Shown here piece after piece: positions 1 to 10,127 of a stretch of 64,000 nt of DNA. How positions within the stretch are numbered: position 1 is the stretch's first letter; the number at the start of each line of letters is the position of its first letter. The position numbers and the translations under genes are program-made. Where the stretch lies: assembly GCF_009884975.1 (NCBI RefSeq), contig NZ_CP041970.1, forward strand, positions 310,001 through 374,000, written 5' to 3'. Below the pieces are notes generated by a model. It searched no databases. It saw nothing but the letters and a program-made list of their open reading frames with translations, and was not told the DNA's origin. The DNA is from Acinetobacter dispersus (GTDB lineage Bacteria; Pseudomonadota; Gammaproteobacteria; Pseudomonadales; Moraxellaceae).

Positions 1-239
1 AGGAAATCGATACGGGTGAAGTACTCAGTGATGATGAAATTGATGAAAAAGTGCTTGAGCAAGCACAGGCGATCAGTGCAGATGAGCAGCATTTATTATC
101 TGATCCAAAACTGTTTGCAAAGCATATTGGCAAACTGGAAAAGGAAATGCTAAAAGCCTCGAAAGAGCTCCAGTTTGAACAAGCTGCAAGATTACGCGAT
201 GAGATTGTCCGTCTTAAAGCACATATGTTGCAGTCATAA
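1..239 (+). CDS. uvrB: UvrABC excinuclease subunit B, C-terminal fragment
   Basis: Only the last 79 or so codons are in the window; the reading frame is open from position 3 and the gene begins upstream. The visible part carries an acidic linker followed by a C-terminal UVR motif (around HIGKLEKEMLKASKELQFEQ and the following AARLRDEI). In UvrB this short helical hairpin contacts UvrC during nucleotide excision repair. The helicase domains lie outside the window. The identity rests on the UVR motif and its position at the extreme C terminus. UvrC also carries a UVR motif, but there it is internal, so UvrB is preferred. Confidence 0.85.
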   Translation, partial: EIDTGEVLSDDEIDEKVLEQAQAISADEQHLLSDPKLFAKHIGKLEKEMLKASKELQFEQAARLRDEIVRLKAHMLQS

Positions 240-246
240 TCAAACA

Positions 247-359
247 GAGAAATCCTCAAAAGGGATACATATCGCAACAGTTTTTGTTCACAAAGTAAGC
301 TATTTTAAATTGCTAACTATATGACTATTGATAACAAATTACTGTTTTGAGGATTTCTC
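247..359 (+). repeat. 15-bp perfect inverted repeat flanking the lipocalin leader
   Basis: Arm 247-261 (GAGAAATCCTCAAAA) is the exact reverse complement of 345-359, with 83 bp between them. The right arm ends at the base before the lipocalin ATG and contains its GAGGA ribosome binding site. If transcription starts upstream of 247, the arms could pair and hide the ribosome binding site. The pairing is seen in the sequence; the regulatory role is inference. Confidence 0.6.
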
Positions 360-944
360 ATGCCTTTTATTAAAAATTTCCCGAAAGCGAGTTGGCGCCT
401 TGCAAAGATTGCGATTGGTGGGGCTGTCTTAACTGGGTTGGCTGTTGGAACGATTGCTTATGCACAAGCAAAACCGTTACCGACAGTCGATAAAGTTGAA
501 CTCGATAAGTATTTGGGAGTTTGGTACGAAGTCGCGCGAAAACCGATGTTTTTTGAGCGTAAGTGCGCTTATAACGTCACTGCGACTTATACCTTCAATG
601 AAAATGGCAATATTGTTGTTGATAACAAGTGTTATGACAGTGAAGGCAACGTACAGCAAAGTGTAGGTGAAGCTTTTGTTGCCAATGCACCATTTAATAG
701 TAAATTGCGGGTAAGTTTTTTGCCTGAGGTTGTGCGTTGGGTCCCTGTGATCCGTGGTGATTACTGGATTTTAAAACTTGATGCTGATTATCAAACTGTA
801 CTGGTTGGAGAACCGCGCCGTAAATATTTATGGGTACTTTCACGGATACCTAATCCCAAAAAAGAAATTATTCATGAATATTTAAATTACGCTAAATCAT
901 TAGGTTATGATATTAGTGACGTGATTTACCCTGAACATCATTAA
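360..944 (+). CDS. blc: lipocalin family protein (Blc-like)
   Basis: A 194-aa bacterial lipocalin, a beta-barrel protein that binds lipids such as lysophospholipids at the envelope. The lipocalin GxW signature is at residues 53-55 (YLGVWYEVAR), and the later WVLSR segment matches the C-terminal strand of the Blc family. Residues 16-36 form a hydrophobic signal segment ending in AYAQA. There is no lipobox cysteine, unlike E. coli Blc, so this is more likely a secreted or anchored periplasmic protein than a classic lipoprotein. The start is ATG 360 with GAGGA upstream, lying inside one arm of an inverted repeat. A terminator follows at 968-990. Confidence 0.85.
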   Translation: MPFIKNFPKASWRLAKIAIGGAVLTGLAVGTIAYAQAKPLPTVDKVELDKYLGVWYEVARKPMFFERKCAYNVTATYTFNENGNIVVDNKCYDSEGNVQQSVGEAFVANAPFNSKLRVSFLPEVVRWVPVIRGDYWILKLDADYQTVLVGEPRRKYLWVLSRIPNPKKEIIHEYLNYAKSLGYDISDVIYPEHH

Positions 945-967
945 AGAAATACGATATACTGAATAAG

Positions 968-990
968 AACCATGCTTGCATGGTTTTTTT
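968..990 (+). terminator. intrinsic terminator after the lipocalin gene
   Basis: AACCATGC pairs with GCATGGTT (968-975 with 978-985) and is followed by a run of T. Confidence 0.8.
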
Positions 991-1051
991 AATTCCAAAT
1001 AGTGGATAAATCACGTATTTTGGAAGATTCCCCCAAAATTAGAGGCCAAAA

Positions 1052-1996
1052 ATGTTTAAAGGAATTGCTTATTCAGTTTTGGCTTCAGTTACTTTTGGGG
1101 TTTTGTACTTTTATACCCAATTGCTTGGTGCATTTGATAGTGAACAAACCTTTGGTTGGCGGATTATTGCGACCTTGCCCGTTTTAACGCTATTTATGTG
1201 GTTCAGCGGTGACTTGAGTCATATCAAACACATATTTAAAAGAATTGTCGCGCAGCCCTCATTGTTACTACTTTTAATCATCACCTCGGTGCTGACATCC
1301 GCGCAGTTATGGCTGTTTTTGTGGGCACCTATGCATGGTCGTGGATTACAAGTCTCATTGGGATATTTCCTATTACCTCTGGTTTTGGTATTGGCTGGAA
1401 GTATCCTATATGGTGAAAAGCTTTCAAAGTTGCAGTACGTTGCAGTGTTACTCGCAGCATTTGGTGTAGGGCATGAGATATGGCGTTTGGGCAGCATTGC
1501 TTGGGAAACAGCCTTTGTTGCTTTGGGCTACGCAGCTTATTTTATTCTTCGCAAAAAGATTCAAACTGATAATTTAGGTGGGTTTTGGTGGGATCTTTTA
1601 CTGATTCTTCCAGTTGCGATTTTCTTTACCCAAACAGGGGATACACCTTATCTCAAGTTTTTAGAACATCCGAGTCTGATCTTGGTGGTGATAGGGCTAG
1701 GTTTGCTCAGTGCCATTGGTTTGGGGAGTTATATTCTTGCGAGTCGCTATTTACCTTTAATTATTTTCGGTTTACTGGGTTATTTAGAACCTGTTTTGTT
1801 GGCTTTGGTCTCTTTGCTGATTGGAGAAAAAATCGGTGCGGATGAATGGTTAACCTATATTCCGATTTGGCTGGCGGTGTTGGTACTGGTGATTGAAGGG
1901 GCAATGCATTTGTACCAACAGAGAAAGCGTAAGCAACATTTAGAATTGAACTTAAAACAGTATTCGCAACGGGTGAGGGACGATAAGTTGGATTGA
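1052..1996 (+). CDS. rarD: RarD-like EamA-family permease
   Basis: A 314-aa inner-membrane protein with about ten hydrophobic segments in the two-fold EamA/DMT arrangement. The N terminus (KGIAYSVLASVTFGVLYFY) and the internal WAPMHGRGLQVSLGYFLLP segment match the RarD family. Its members are annotated as chloramphenicol-sensitivity proteins; the natural substrate is not established. The basic C-terminal tail (QQRKRKQH) is cytoplasmic. GAGG precedes the ATG. It is transcribed alone after the lipocalin terminator and converges on the small membrane gene at 2016. The family call is firm; the transported compound is unknown. Confidence 0.85.
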   Translation: MFKGIAYSVLASVTFGVLYFYTQLLGAFDSEQTFGWRIIATLPVLTLFMWFSGDLSHIKHIFKRIVAQPSLLLLLIITSVLTSAQLWLFLWAPMHGRGLQVSLGYFLLPLVLVLAGSILYGEKLSKLQYVAVLLAAFGVGHEIWRLGSIAWETAFVALGYAAYFILRKKIQTDNLGGFWWDLLLILPVAIFFTQTGDTPYLKFLEHPSLILVVIGLGLLSAIGLGSYILASRYLPLIIFGLLGYLEPVLLALVSLLIGEKIGADEWLTYIPIWLAVLVLVIEGAMHLYQQRKRKQHLELNLKQYSQRVRDDKLD

Positions 1997-2015
1997 TACG
2001 AGTCTAATTTTAAAA

Positions 2016-2261
2016 TTAAACACCTTTAATCTTGGTATATAGGTAATAAGTTAGGTTAATGATAAGAAACATTAAAATACGTCCATATTCTTTGGGAAGA
2101 CAACCCACCTCGCTATTGCAGTTGAAAAAGGGCTCTCCAATCCAAGAGATTGGCAAGTAAACGATATTTGTCAGTACAAGCCCGATCATTCCAACCAAGC
2201 CCATAGAGATTTCGCAAGAAAGAGGAATGCTGATAAGTAATAGCCATACTTTAAAATTCAT
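2016..2261 (-). CDS. small membrane protein of unknown function
   Basis: An 81-aa protein that I do not recognise. It has an N-terminal hydrophobic segment, a second one (MGLVGMIGLVLTNIVYLP), a loop with two cysteines (CNSEVGC), and a third near the C terminus (ILMFLIINLTYYLY). The cysteine pair could form a disulfide if the loop is periplasmic. The start at 2261 is chosen because AAGG lies at the right distance; an ATG four codons upstream (2273) is in frame but has a weaker site. It converges on the RarD-like gene. Confidence 0.55.
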   Translation of the reverse strand: MNFKVWLLLISIPLSCEISMGLVGMIGLVLTNIVYLPISWIGEPFFNCNSEVGCLPKEYGRILMFLIINLTYYLYTKIKGV

Positions 2262-2273
2262 TTTTACCTTCAT

Positions 2274-2666
2274 GTTTTGAGCAGTGCTTTTTTTTAATTT
2301 AAATTGATACGTGTTATTTATTTTTATTTCAATGTATTAGAGATGAATGTCTAGTTTCTAATGCGATTGCTTAGCAGTTTTGACAGCGATTGAGATTTAT
2401 ATCATTGTTAAGGCTAAGAACAAAATTAGCCTTATTATCAGTAAAACTGTTAGTAGGATTTTGAAATTGGCATTTATTTTGATGATAAAAATCAATCTTC
2501 ACCAAAATTCACAAAAATAATTATAGGTATTTTATGAATTTATAGTCAATTAGGACAAAATCTTAGCTCGTTTAGCAGCTTTTGATTCAATCTTGATGAT
2601 AATTCTATTACAATTATGGCGTTTTAAAAATTCACGCCCAGTATATATAAATTAGAGGACGTATCA
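2274..2666. other. intergenic region upstream of GAPDH
   Basis: About 390 bp of AT-rich DNA with no credible ORF. It contains a hairpin (TAAGGCTAA 2409-2417 with TTAGCCTTA 2426-2434) and a plausible promoter just upstream of the GAPDH gene (TTGATT at 2582-2587, AT-rich -10 near 2605-2611). The promoter assignment is weak. Confidence 0.4.
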
Positions 2667-4124
2667 GTGAGCAAAGACACTATCATTGCCCTACACGCAG
2701 AACACCAAGGTCGTTGGAAAAACCGTGAAGAAATCGCGGAACGTATGATTACTTTAATTGGTCAATTGTACCGTGAGAAAAATATTGTTGTTTCTGTTTA
2801 CGGCCGTTCTTTAATTAACCGTTCAGTTATTCAAATTTTAAAAACGCATCGCCGTACACGTATGCTTGATGTTGAACTTTCTGTTGTAAATACCTTCCCA
2901 ATTTTGGAAGCGTTAATGAAAGTTGAGAATATCGGTTCAGCTGAAGTTGATATTGGTAAACTCGCTGTTGAATATAAAAACCAAGGTGGCGATGTTGATG
3001 CTTTCGTTGCTCAAGCGGTTGCTCCAATTCAAGGTAACGTGACTGCTGCTGCACCTAAAGATGTTGTTCTTTATGGTTTTGGTCGTATCGGTCGTATCCT
3101 AGCGCGTTTAATCATTAGCCAATCTGGTTTGGGTCGTGGTTTAAGCCTTAAAGCGATTGTTGTTCGTAAATCATCTGATGGTGACTTGGCGAAACGTGCT
3201 TCTCTATTACGTCGTGACTCTATTCATGGTACTTTTGACGGTACGATTTCTGTAGATGAAGAAAACGAAGCAATCATTGCAAATGGTCAATTCATTAAAG
3301 TGATTTATGCATCAAGCCCAAGCGAAGTGGACTACACTGCTTATGGTATCGAAAATGCACTTTTGATCGACAATACAGGTAAATGGCGTGATGCTGAAGG
3401 CCTGAGCCAACACTTGAAATGTGCAGGCGTTGCACGTGTTGTATTAACAGCACCAAGTAAAGGCGAAATGAAGAACGTTGTATTTGGTGTGAACAACGGC
3501 GATATCTTAGATGAAGACAAAATCATCTCTGCTGCAAGCTGCACAACCAACGCAATTACACCTGTATTAAAAGTTTTAGACGACAAATACAAAGTGTTGA
3601 ATGGTCACGTTGAAACAGTTCACTCTTTCACGAACGACCAGAACTTAATTGATAACTATCATAAAGCAGACCGCCGTGGTCGTGCTGCAACATTGAACAT
3701 GGTGATCACTGAAACTGGTGCTGCTAAAGCTGTTGCTAAAGCTTTACCTGGCTTAAAAGGCAAGTTAACAGGTAACTCTGTACGCGTTCCAACACCAAAC
3801 GTTTCTCTTGCAATCTTGAACTTAAACTTAGAGAAAGAAATTGATCGTGAAGAAGTGAACGAATACATTCGTCAAATCTCGATCAACTCTAAGTTACAAG
3901 GTCAAATCGGTTATACCAACTCGACTGAAGTTGTATCAAGTGACTTTATCGGTTCACGTACAGCAGGTGTATTTGATGCGCAAGCAACTATCGCTTCTGG
4001 TACACGTTTAACTGCTTATGTTTGGTACGATAACGAAGTTGGTTATAGCTGTCAGGTATTACGTATTGCTGAACAAATGTGTGGCGTAAGCTATACCAAA
4101 GTTCCTGCTGAAACAAATGCATAA
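2667..4124 (+). CDS. glyceraldehyde-3-phosphate dehydrogenase, long GapB-like type
   Basis: A 485-aa NAD(P)-dependent glyceraldehyde-3-phosphate dehydrogenase, well above the usual 330-340. An N-terminal extension of about 130 residues precedes the Rossmann motif GFGRIGR (137-143). The catalytic cysteine is Cys292 in SAASCTTNAITPVLK. The C-terminal YVWYDNEVGYS segment is typical of the catalytic domain. Similar long enzymes occur in Pseudomonas and Acinetobacter; because Acinetobacter lacks a complete Embden-Meyerhof pathway, a gluconeogenic role is likely. The start is GTG 2667 with GAGG upstream. A strong terminator follows. The gene is rich in favoured codons, suggesting high expression. 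Confidence 0.9.
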   Translation: MSKDTIIALHAEHQGRWKNREEIAERMITLIGQLYREKNIVVSVYGRSLINRSVIQILKTHRRTRMLDVELSVVNTFPILEALMKVENIGSAEVDIGKLAVEYKNQGGDVDAFVAQAVAPIQGNVTAAAPKDVVLYGFGRIGRILARLIISQSGLGRGLSLKAIVVRKSSDGDLAKRASLLRRDSIHGTFDGTISVDEENEAIIANGQFIKVIYASSPSEVDYTAYGIENALLIDNTGKWRDAEGLSQHLKCAGVARVVLTAPSKGEMKNVVFGVNNGDILDEDKIISAASCTTNAITPVLKVLDDKYKVLNGHVETVHSFTNDQNLIDNYHKADRRGRAATLNMVITETGAAKAVAKALPGLKGKLTGNSVRVPTPNVSLAILNLNLEKEIDREEVNEYIRQISINSKLQGQIGYTNSTEVVSSDFIGSRTAGVFDAQATIASGTRLTAYVWYDNEVGYSCQVLRIAEQMCGVSYTKVPAETNA

Positions 4125-4141
4125 TTTGTTCGCAGAGCAAT

Positions 4142-4173
4142 AAAAAAAGCCCAGTTTTAAACTGGGCTTTTTT
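4142..4173 (+). terminator. intrinsic terminator after GAPDH
   Basis: AAAAAAAGCCCAGTTT pairs with AAACTGGGCTTTTTT. It is a symmetrical hairpin flanked by A and T runs. Confidence 0.85.
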
Positions 4174-4260
4174 AATGACTGTACAGAATATATGCTGAAT
4201 AAAACATAAAAATCGATGAGAATGCAGGAAAAGGGAAATAATTAAACAAGGGATAGATCA

Positions 4261-5004
4261 TTGTTGCAGTTCAGACGTTTATTCGTGGTATTTGCTTTAA
4301 TTGTTGTGGCCAACTTGTGTGGTGTGTATATCGCAATGTGGGTGTTTAAGCATTTTAATATTTATATCCCATTAAAGAATCAAGATGTTGCGATTGATTT
4401 ACAAGAGCCATTACAGGTTCGTGTGAAGGTTAAAGATGCGCTCAATGTGGATGTGAATGGTCGTGTCGATGCCAAGATTCCAATTAATGAACAGCTGAAT
4501 GTTCCACTGACTCAAACCCTAACACCACGGGTTTATTTTGATAATTTAGTTCCAATCAGTACCACGATTCCTGTAAAGGAAACGATTAAGGTCAATCAAA
4601 ACCTACCGATTGATACCAAGGTACAGGTTAAAATTTTAGGTAAGGACGTCACCTTACCATTGAAAGGTTCAATCCCTTTACAGCTGGATGTACCGATTGA
4701 TATTCAAGTGCCGCTACAGCAAAAAGTACATTTGAAATTTGATGCGCCCGTTCGTACTGAACTTAAGGAAAACTTGCATATTCCTTTGAAAGCACAGCTG
4801 AATGCGAACATTCCAATTCAAGGCAATTTAAATGTACCGATCACTTCTGAGCTTAATGCTACTGTCGATGTTAAAAATACCTTACCTGTCAAAATTGCAC
4901 AGGGTGAATTAAAGATTCCGTTGTCCACCATGTATTTGGATCGTGTCAAAGCTCAGCCTGTCGAAGTGCAAGCAGCTCAAAACGATGTAAAAGCAGGTGA
5001 GTAA
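4261..5004 (+). CDS. membrane-anchored beta-repeat protein, first of tandem pair
   Basis: A 247-aa protein of unknown function. An N-terminal membrane segment (about residues 5-28) is followed by a long exported region of short alternating hydrophobic/polar strands. It is rich in IPI, VPL, LPV and IPLK steps that recur every 10-14 residues, which suggests an extended beta structure. No catalytic motif or cysteine cluster is visible. The start is TTG 4261 because no upstream in-frame ATG exists and later ATGs would cut the membrane segment. It overlaps the next gene by one base (TAATG), and the two resemble each other, so they are probably a translationally coupled duplicated pair. Confidence 0.7.
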   Translation: MLQFRRLFVVFALIVVANLCGVYIAMWVFKHFNIYIPLKNQDVAIDLQEPLQVRVKVKDALNVDVNGRVDAKIPINEQLNVPLTQTLTPRVYFDNLVPISTTIPVKETIKVNQNLPIDTKVQVKILGKDVTLPLKGSIPLQLDVPIDIQVPLQQKVHLKFDAPVRTELKENLHIPLKAQLNANIPIQGNLNVPITSELNATVDVKNTLPVKIAQGELKIPLSTMYLDRVKAQPVEVQAAQNDVKAGE

Positions 5005-5684
5005 TGGAGATGCCCAAAACACTGAAAAGCCTGCTGATTAGTTTTGTGATTGTCACAACTCTGGTGGCCATCCTATTTTGGTTTTATTTAAATATTCAGG
5101 CATCTTTGATTGTTTCTGCGCAACAAGCAGATATTCGTTTACCTGAATCCTTGGGAACCAAGATCCAAGTAGGTGATCACCTAAGAGTGAAGTCGGAAGG
5201 TCAGCTGAATACTGTATTGGACATTGATCGGACTTTACAATTGCCTTTAAAAGGGAAGTATTTGGCTGATTTGAGTTTCGAAGTCGAAACACCGATTACG
5301 GTTGATATCAACTATGAAACCACGCTGAAAGTAGATGAAGTGGTACCGATTGAAACTAGCACTGATTTGATCTATCAAAATAAATTATTGCCCAAGTTTC
5401 CTTTGAGTTTGGATATTCCAGTAAAGTTGGATATCCCATTTCAATTGAAACGTACTTATACCATTCCTGTGAAAATTGTTTTTGATGGACCTGTATATTT
5501 TGCTTTTGATGAGTCGGTTGATTTGCCTGTGAAGCACCAATTTAAGCCGAGCTTTTATATGAATGATGCGATTAATATGAGTAAGATCTCTTCCTTTGAT
5601 GCGATCATGTATAACTCGGTGCAACAGACCAAGGCTAATTTAGATATGCAAATGGAACTGCCTTTGAAGAATGTGAGACCTTGA
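5004..5684 (+). CDS. membrane-anchored beta-repeat protein, second of tandem pair
   Basis: A 226-aa protein with the same plan as its upstream neighbour: one N-terminal membrane segment (about residues 9-31), then an exported region of repeated short strands such as LPLKGKYL, LDIPVKLDIP and IPVKIVF. It has no recognised enzymatic motif. Its ATG overlaps the stop of the first gene, so the two are probably made together and may act together in the periplasm. The periodic pattern loosely recalls lipid-binding or fibre-like beta proteins, but this is only an analogy. No terminator is obvious before the convergent broken gene. Confidence 0.7.
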   Translation: MEMPKTLKSLLISFVIVTTLVAILFWFYLNIQASLIVSAQQADIRLPESLGTKIQVGDHLRVKSEGQLNTVLDIDRTLQLPLKGKYLADLSFEVETPITVDINYETTLKVDEVVPIETSTDLIYQNKLLPKFPLSLDIPVKLDIPFQLKRTYTIPVKIVFDGPVYFAFDESVDLPVKHQFKPSFYMNDAINMSKISSFDAIMYNSVQQTKANLDMQMELPLKNVRP

Positions 5685-5767
5685 GATAGATCAAGGTCGA
5701 ATGATAATGAGGAAGGGGGATAGTTTAGTTTTTCAAAATATTTTATTCGAGTCCAAAAGTTAGTAAT

Positions 5768-6877
5768 CTATTTTTTAAGTAATCCATCTAAACGTTTCTG
5801 GACTTCTGAATATGTACTTTCTAGAGAGGGGTTAATATACCACGGGTGCCCAGGCTTAACTCTTTGTTGTGATTCTAATATAGGCACTGCTTCTGCAACT
5901 AAATCATCATATAAAGGATCATTTAGATATTTAGCTAGCATCAACCGAGGATAGGGGGATGTATAGGCTTTTTCACTACCATGATTAATCCATTGACTCA
6001 ATGTTTCAATATCTCTATGTTTTTCTGCATCATAAATCAAAAAATTATAAATCTGCTGTAAAACATGCTTTAGTTGTTCTGGATCATTAAACTGACTAGC
6101 TTTGCCATTTATACCATGTATGTCGGATAAATATTGTAGAGTATTCGGTTATATAATGTGTTCGTGATATTTGCAGAATAGTGTTTGATTTCAGTTCTAT
6201 ATAGCTCATTAGCGATATATCAGTATACATGACGTTATCGCCACTAGTTGAGCAAAGTATACTAATGCTTTCATAGATTTTTGAATTAATATCTCTAAAC
6301 CAACCTTGCTTTAACTCATTAAATTGATTGACTTTTTGTGTTTCTAAAAAATGCAAAATATCTTGATTTTTTTTAACCATCTATCTGAAAAAAGAATAAG
6401 TTGTTCTCTTGTTGCGGGGATAGATTGAAACTGTTCTAGTTGCTCTTGAGTTACAGCACTTACCGCATCCAACATTCTTTCAATATTGTGTTGGTCTGGG
6501 AATATTTGTTTCTGACTAAAAAAGAGATAAGACCTTGCATCAAAGGCAACTAGGTCATGTTGGCGTAAAGTCTCAATCAAGATTTTATAGAGATATTTAC
6601 TTTTAACGAATAAACCTTGTTCAATCTTAAAGACATTATCAGCAGCATCAAAATAGCGTGTTACATTGGTAAAAGAACCAATAATTTCATCATCAAAATT
6701 TGCGGTAAGCTCAGGATTGGTGACGATATTCTCTACATTAAGCAGCCAATTTTTAAACTTTTCGGTGAATCCTGTACATTGATAATTGGTTGCGTAATAT
6801 TCTGCTTGTGCCAAAGAGTCAATTGTGACCTCAGGATGATGTTGTTTCGCATCCCAAATATAAAATAATGATGACAC
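5768..6877 (-). pseudogene. unknown gene broken by two compensating frameshifts
   Basis: Three minus-strand reading frames run end to end here. The first (start 6877) and the last (ending 5768) are in the same frame, and the middle one is in another. The first switch falls at an eight-base homopolymer (T run at 6367-6374, A8 on the coding strand): the sequence reads FSDRWLKK and continues as NQDILHFLETQ. The second lies near 6141-6156, after SNTILQISRTHYI, where the original frame resumes as NTLQYLSDIHGINGKASQF. Joined, the product is about 369 aa, soluble, and of a family I do not recognise. It could be a true pseudogene or an assembly artefact. Two independent shifts within about 225 bp favour real decay or local sequence error over programmed frameshifting. 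Confidence 0.7.
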
Positions 6878-7042
6878 TTATTTTTATCCTGTAATTTTTT
6901 TAAGTGGTTAATTATACTGATAAAATTAATAGAATACGAAAATTTTTGCTTAATGTGGTTAAGATTGAAATAAAAACTGTTATTACATTCAATTTTCTAT
7001 TCGAGAATTTTCTTAAAATGTGGCAAAATAGTCCGCTTTTAA

Positions 7043-8278
<1,236 letters not shown>

Positions 8279-8293
8279 TAAACCGAGGGAAAA

Positions 8294-9427
8294 ATGATAG
8301 AAGTGGTCGATGGGCAACGTCAGCTCAATGCGTGTAAACGAATCGTTGTTAAAATCGGATCATCTTTACTCACTGCAAATGGGCAAGGTCTAGATTTAAA
8401 TGCAATTTCGCACTGGGCGAAACAAATTGCAGATCTACACAATGCGGGACATGAGATTATTCTGGTGTCTTCAGGTGCAGTTGCAGAAGGGATGGTACGC
8501 ATGAAACTTGCGAGTCGACCCACTGATCTACCCAGTCTACAAGCTTGTGCTGCTATTGGCCAAATGGGTTTAATCCATACATGGTCAAGCGTACTGGACC
8601 AACATGGGATCCAAACTGCACAAGTTTTACTTACGCATGATGATCTTGCTGATCGTCGTCGTTATCTCAACTCTTGTGATGCTTTGCAGAACTTGATTGA
8701 TTGGCATGTAATCCCGGTCATTAACGAAAACGACACCGTCTCTACTGATGAAATTCGGTTTGGTGATAACGATACTTTGGCAGCGATGGTTGCGGGTCAG
8801 GTACAGGCAGAATTGTTGATTATCTTAACGGATCAACAAGGTATGTTTGATTCAGATCCACGTAGCAATCCAAACGCAAAATTGTTCTCTGCTGTTCGAG
8901 CACTCGATGATCGTTTGTTTGAAATGGCAGGTGGCGGTGGCGTACTTGGTCGTGGTGGTATGGTCACCAAGGTGCGTGCCGCGCGTTTGGCTGCACGATC
9001 AGGTTGTCCTACCTTGATCGCCAGTGGGGAAAGCGAAAATGTGCTGGCTCGCCTGATGGCGGGTGAGATGTTAGGTACCTTATTCACCACTGATAATGAT
9101 CGTGTGACAGCACATCAGCAATGGTTGGCAGCGCATTTGCAAACAGCAGGTCGTTTAGTGATTGATGATGGTGCTGTTGAAGCGATTAAGCTCAAACATC
9201 GTAGTTTGTTGCCTGTTGGAGTCAGAGCGATTGAAGGGCATTTTGATCGTGGTGATGTAGTTGAATGTGTTGATAAAAACGGTGGTCGTGTCGCAGTAGG
9301 TCGTGTGAATTTTAGTTCGCGTTCTGCCGAAATGATTAAAGGTTTATCATCAGAAAAAGTCTATCAGGTTTTAGGTGAAGCACGATCGCTAGAAATGATC
9401 CATCGTGATCATATGGCAATCTACTAA
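8294..9427 (+). CDS. proB: glutamate 5-kinase
   Basis: A 377-aa enzyme that phosphorylates L-glutamate in the first step of proline synthesis. The amino-acid kinase domain fills about residues 12-265, with the nucleotide-binding start VVKIGSSLL, the [17 protein letters not shown] substrate loop and [15 protein letters not shown]-terminal PUA domain follows (about 285-360, [19 protein letters not shown]). Length and domain order match proteobacterial ProB. It lies 15 bp after obgE, an arrangement also common in other bacteria. A bidirectional terminator at 9439-9469 separates it from the convergent HAD gene. Confidence 0.97.
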   Translation: MIEVVDGQRQLNACKRIVVKIGSSLLTANGQGLDLNAISHWAKQIADLHNAGHEIILVSSGAVAEGMVRMKLASRPTDLPSLQACAAIGQMGLIHTWSSVLDQHGIQTAQVLLTHDDLADRRRYLNSCDALQNLIDWHVIPVINENDTVSTDEIRFGDNDTLAAMVAGQVQAELLIILTDQQGMFDSDPRSNPNAKLFSAVRALDDRLFEMAGGGGVLGRGGMVTKVRAARLAARSGCPTLIASGESENVLARLMAGEMLGTLFTTDNDRVTAHQQWLAAHLQTAGRLVIDDGAVEAIKLKHRSLLPVGVRAIEGHFDRGDVVECVDKNGGRVAVGRVNFSSRSAEMIKGLSSEKVYQVLGEARSLEMIHRDHMAIY

Positions 9428-9438
9428 ATTGTTTGAAA

Positions 9439-9469
9439 TAAAAAAGCTCGCATTAAGCGGGCTTTTTTA
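9439..9469. terminator. bidirectional terminator between proB and the HAD gene
   Basis: AAAAAAGCTCGC pairs with GCGGGCTTTTTT, allowing one G-U pair, with A and T tracts on both sides. Confidence 0.8.
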
Positions 9470-10127
9470 TGTCTGCTTGATTTAATTGTTTTAGCTCTAA
9501 GGTGGGAAGTGCTTGCTCTGCTCCCATCATATAAGGATGGTCTGCCAAAGAGAGCATTTCTAAATCTTCTTCACTATTGCCATAGGCATAAATCGTTTGA
9601 TAATTTGCTAAATTGTAGCTTTGTAAGATGCGCAATTTCTTTTGCTCACAACTGCAATCTTCTGAACTGTAGCGACCCGTTAAACGTCCATCTTTACTTT
9701 CAGTTTGGGTGCACAGTAATTCAATATTGAGAACCTCACAAATTGGAGCTAAATAAAGATCAACCGATGCCGATACCAGAACAATGTGATCACCACGTTG
9801 CTGATGCAGTTGAAGCTGCTGGAATAAATCTGGATCTAATCTTTTAATCAGTTTCTGTGCATATTCTTGAGCCAGTTGCTCGACTACATCTACAGAAATG
9901 TCTTTAAACATACTTTGGAATAAACGTGGTCGCATGGCATGTGCAGGGTAGAGGCGTAAATAATAGGCTTGAATCCATGGCAGGATTTTCAAGCCTCTTT
10001 TGACAATATGGCGTTTTGATAAGGCGAAGAAAATAAACCCTGTGAAACTGTCTCTTGGATAGAGTGTTCCATCAAAATCAAATAGAGCAAGATTTAGAGT
10101 TTTATGCGTTTCGCTCTTTGCATGCAT
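9453..10127 (-). CDS. HAD-superfamily IB hydrolase
   Basis: A 224-aa HAD phosphatase of the phosphoserine-phosphatase-like IB group. Motif I is LFDFDGTLYPRDS (nucleophile and acid/base aspartates), motif II is LVSASVDLYL, and motif III/IV is YAYGNSEEDLEML. Between motifs I and II lies a helical cap. Members act on small phosphomonoesters; the substrate here is unknown. The start codon (10127) lies inside the end of the upstream DUF1615 gene, a 34-base overlap, so the two are co-transcribed and probably translationally coupled. The 3' end reaches into the shared terminator. Confidence 0.85.
   Translation of the reverse strand: MHAKSETHKTLNLALFDFDGTLYPRDSFTGFIFFALSKRHIVKRGLKILPWIQAYYLRLYPAHAMRPRLFQSMFKDISVDVVEQLAQEYAQKLIKRLDPDLFQQLQLHQQRGDHIVLVSASVDLYLAPICEVLNIELLCTQTESKDGRLTGRYSSEDCSCEQKKLRILQSYNLANYQTIYAYGNSEEDLEMLSLADHPYMMGAEQALPTLELKQLNQADIKKPA

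Noticed and set aside
6617..6868. 83-codon plus-strand frame inside the broken gene
   Set aside because: It is antisense to the N-terminal part of the minus-strand gene, which has a coherent protein-like sequence; the plus frame does not.
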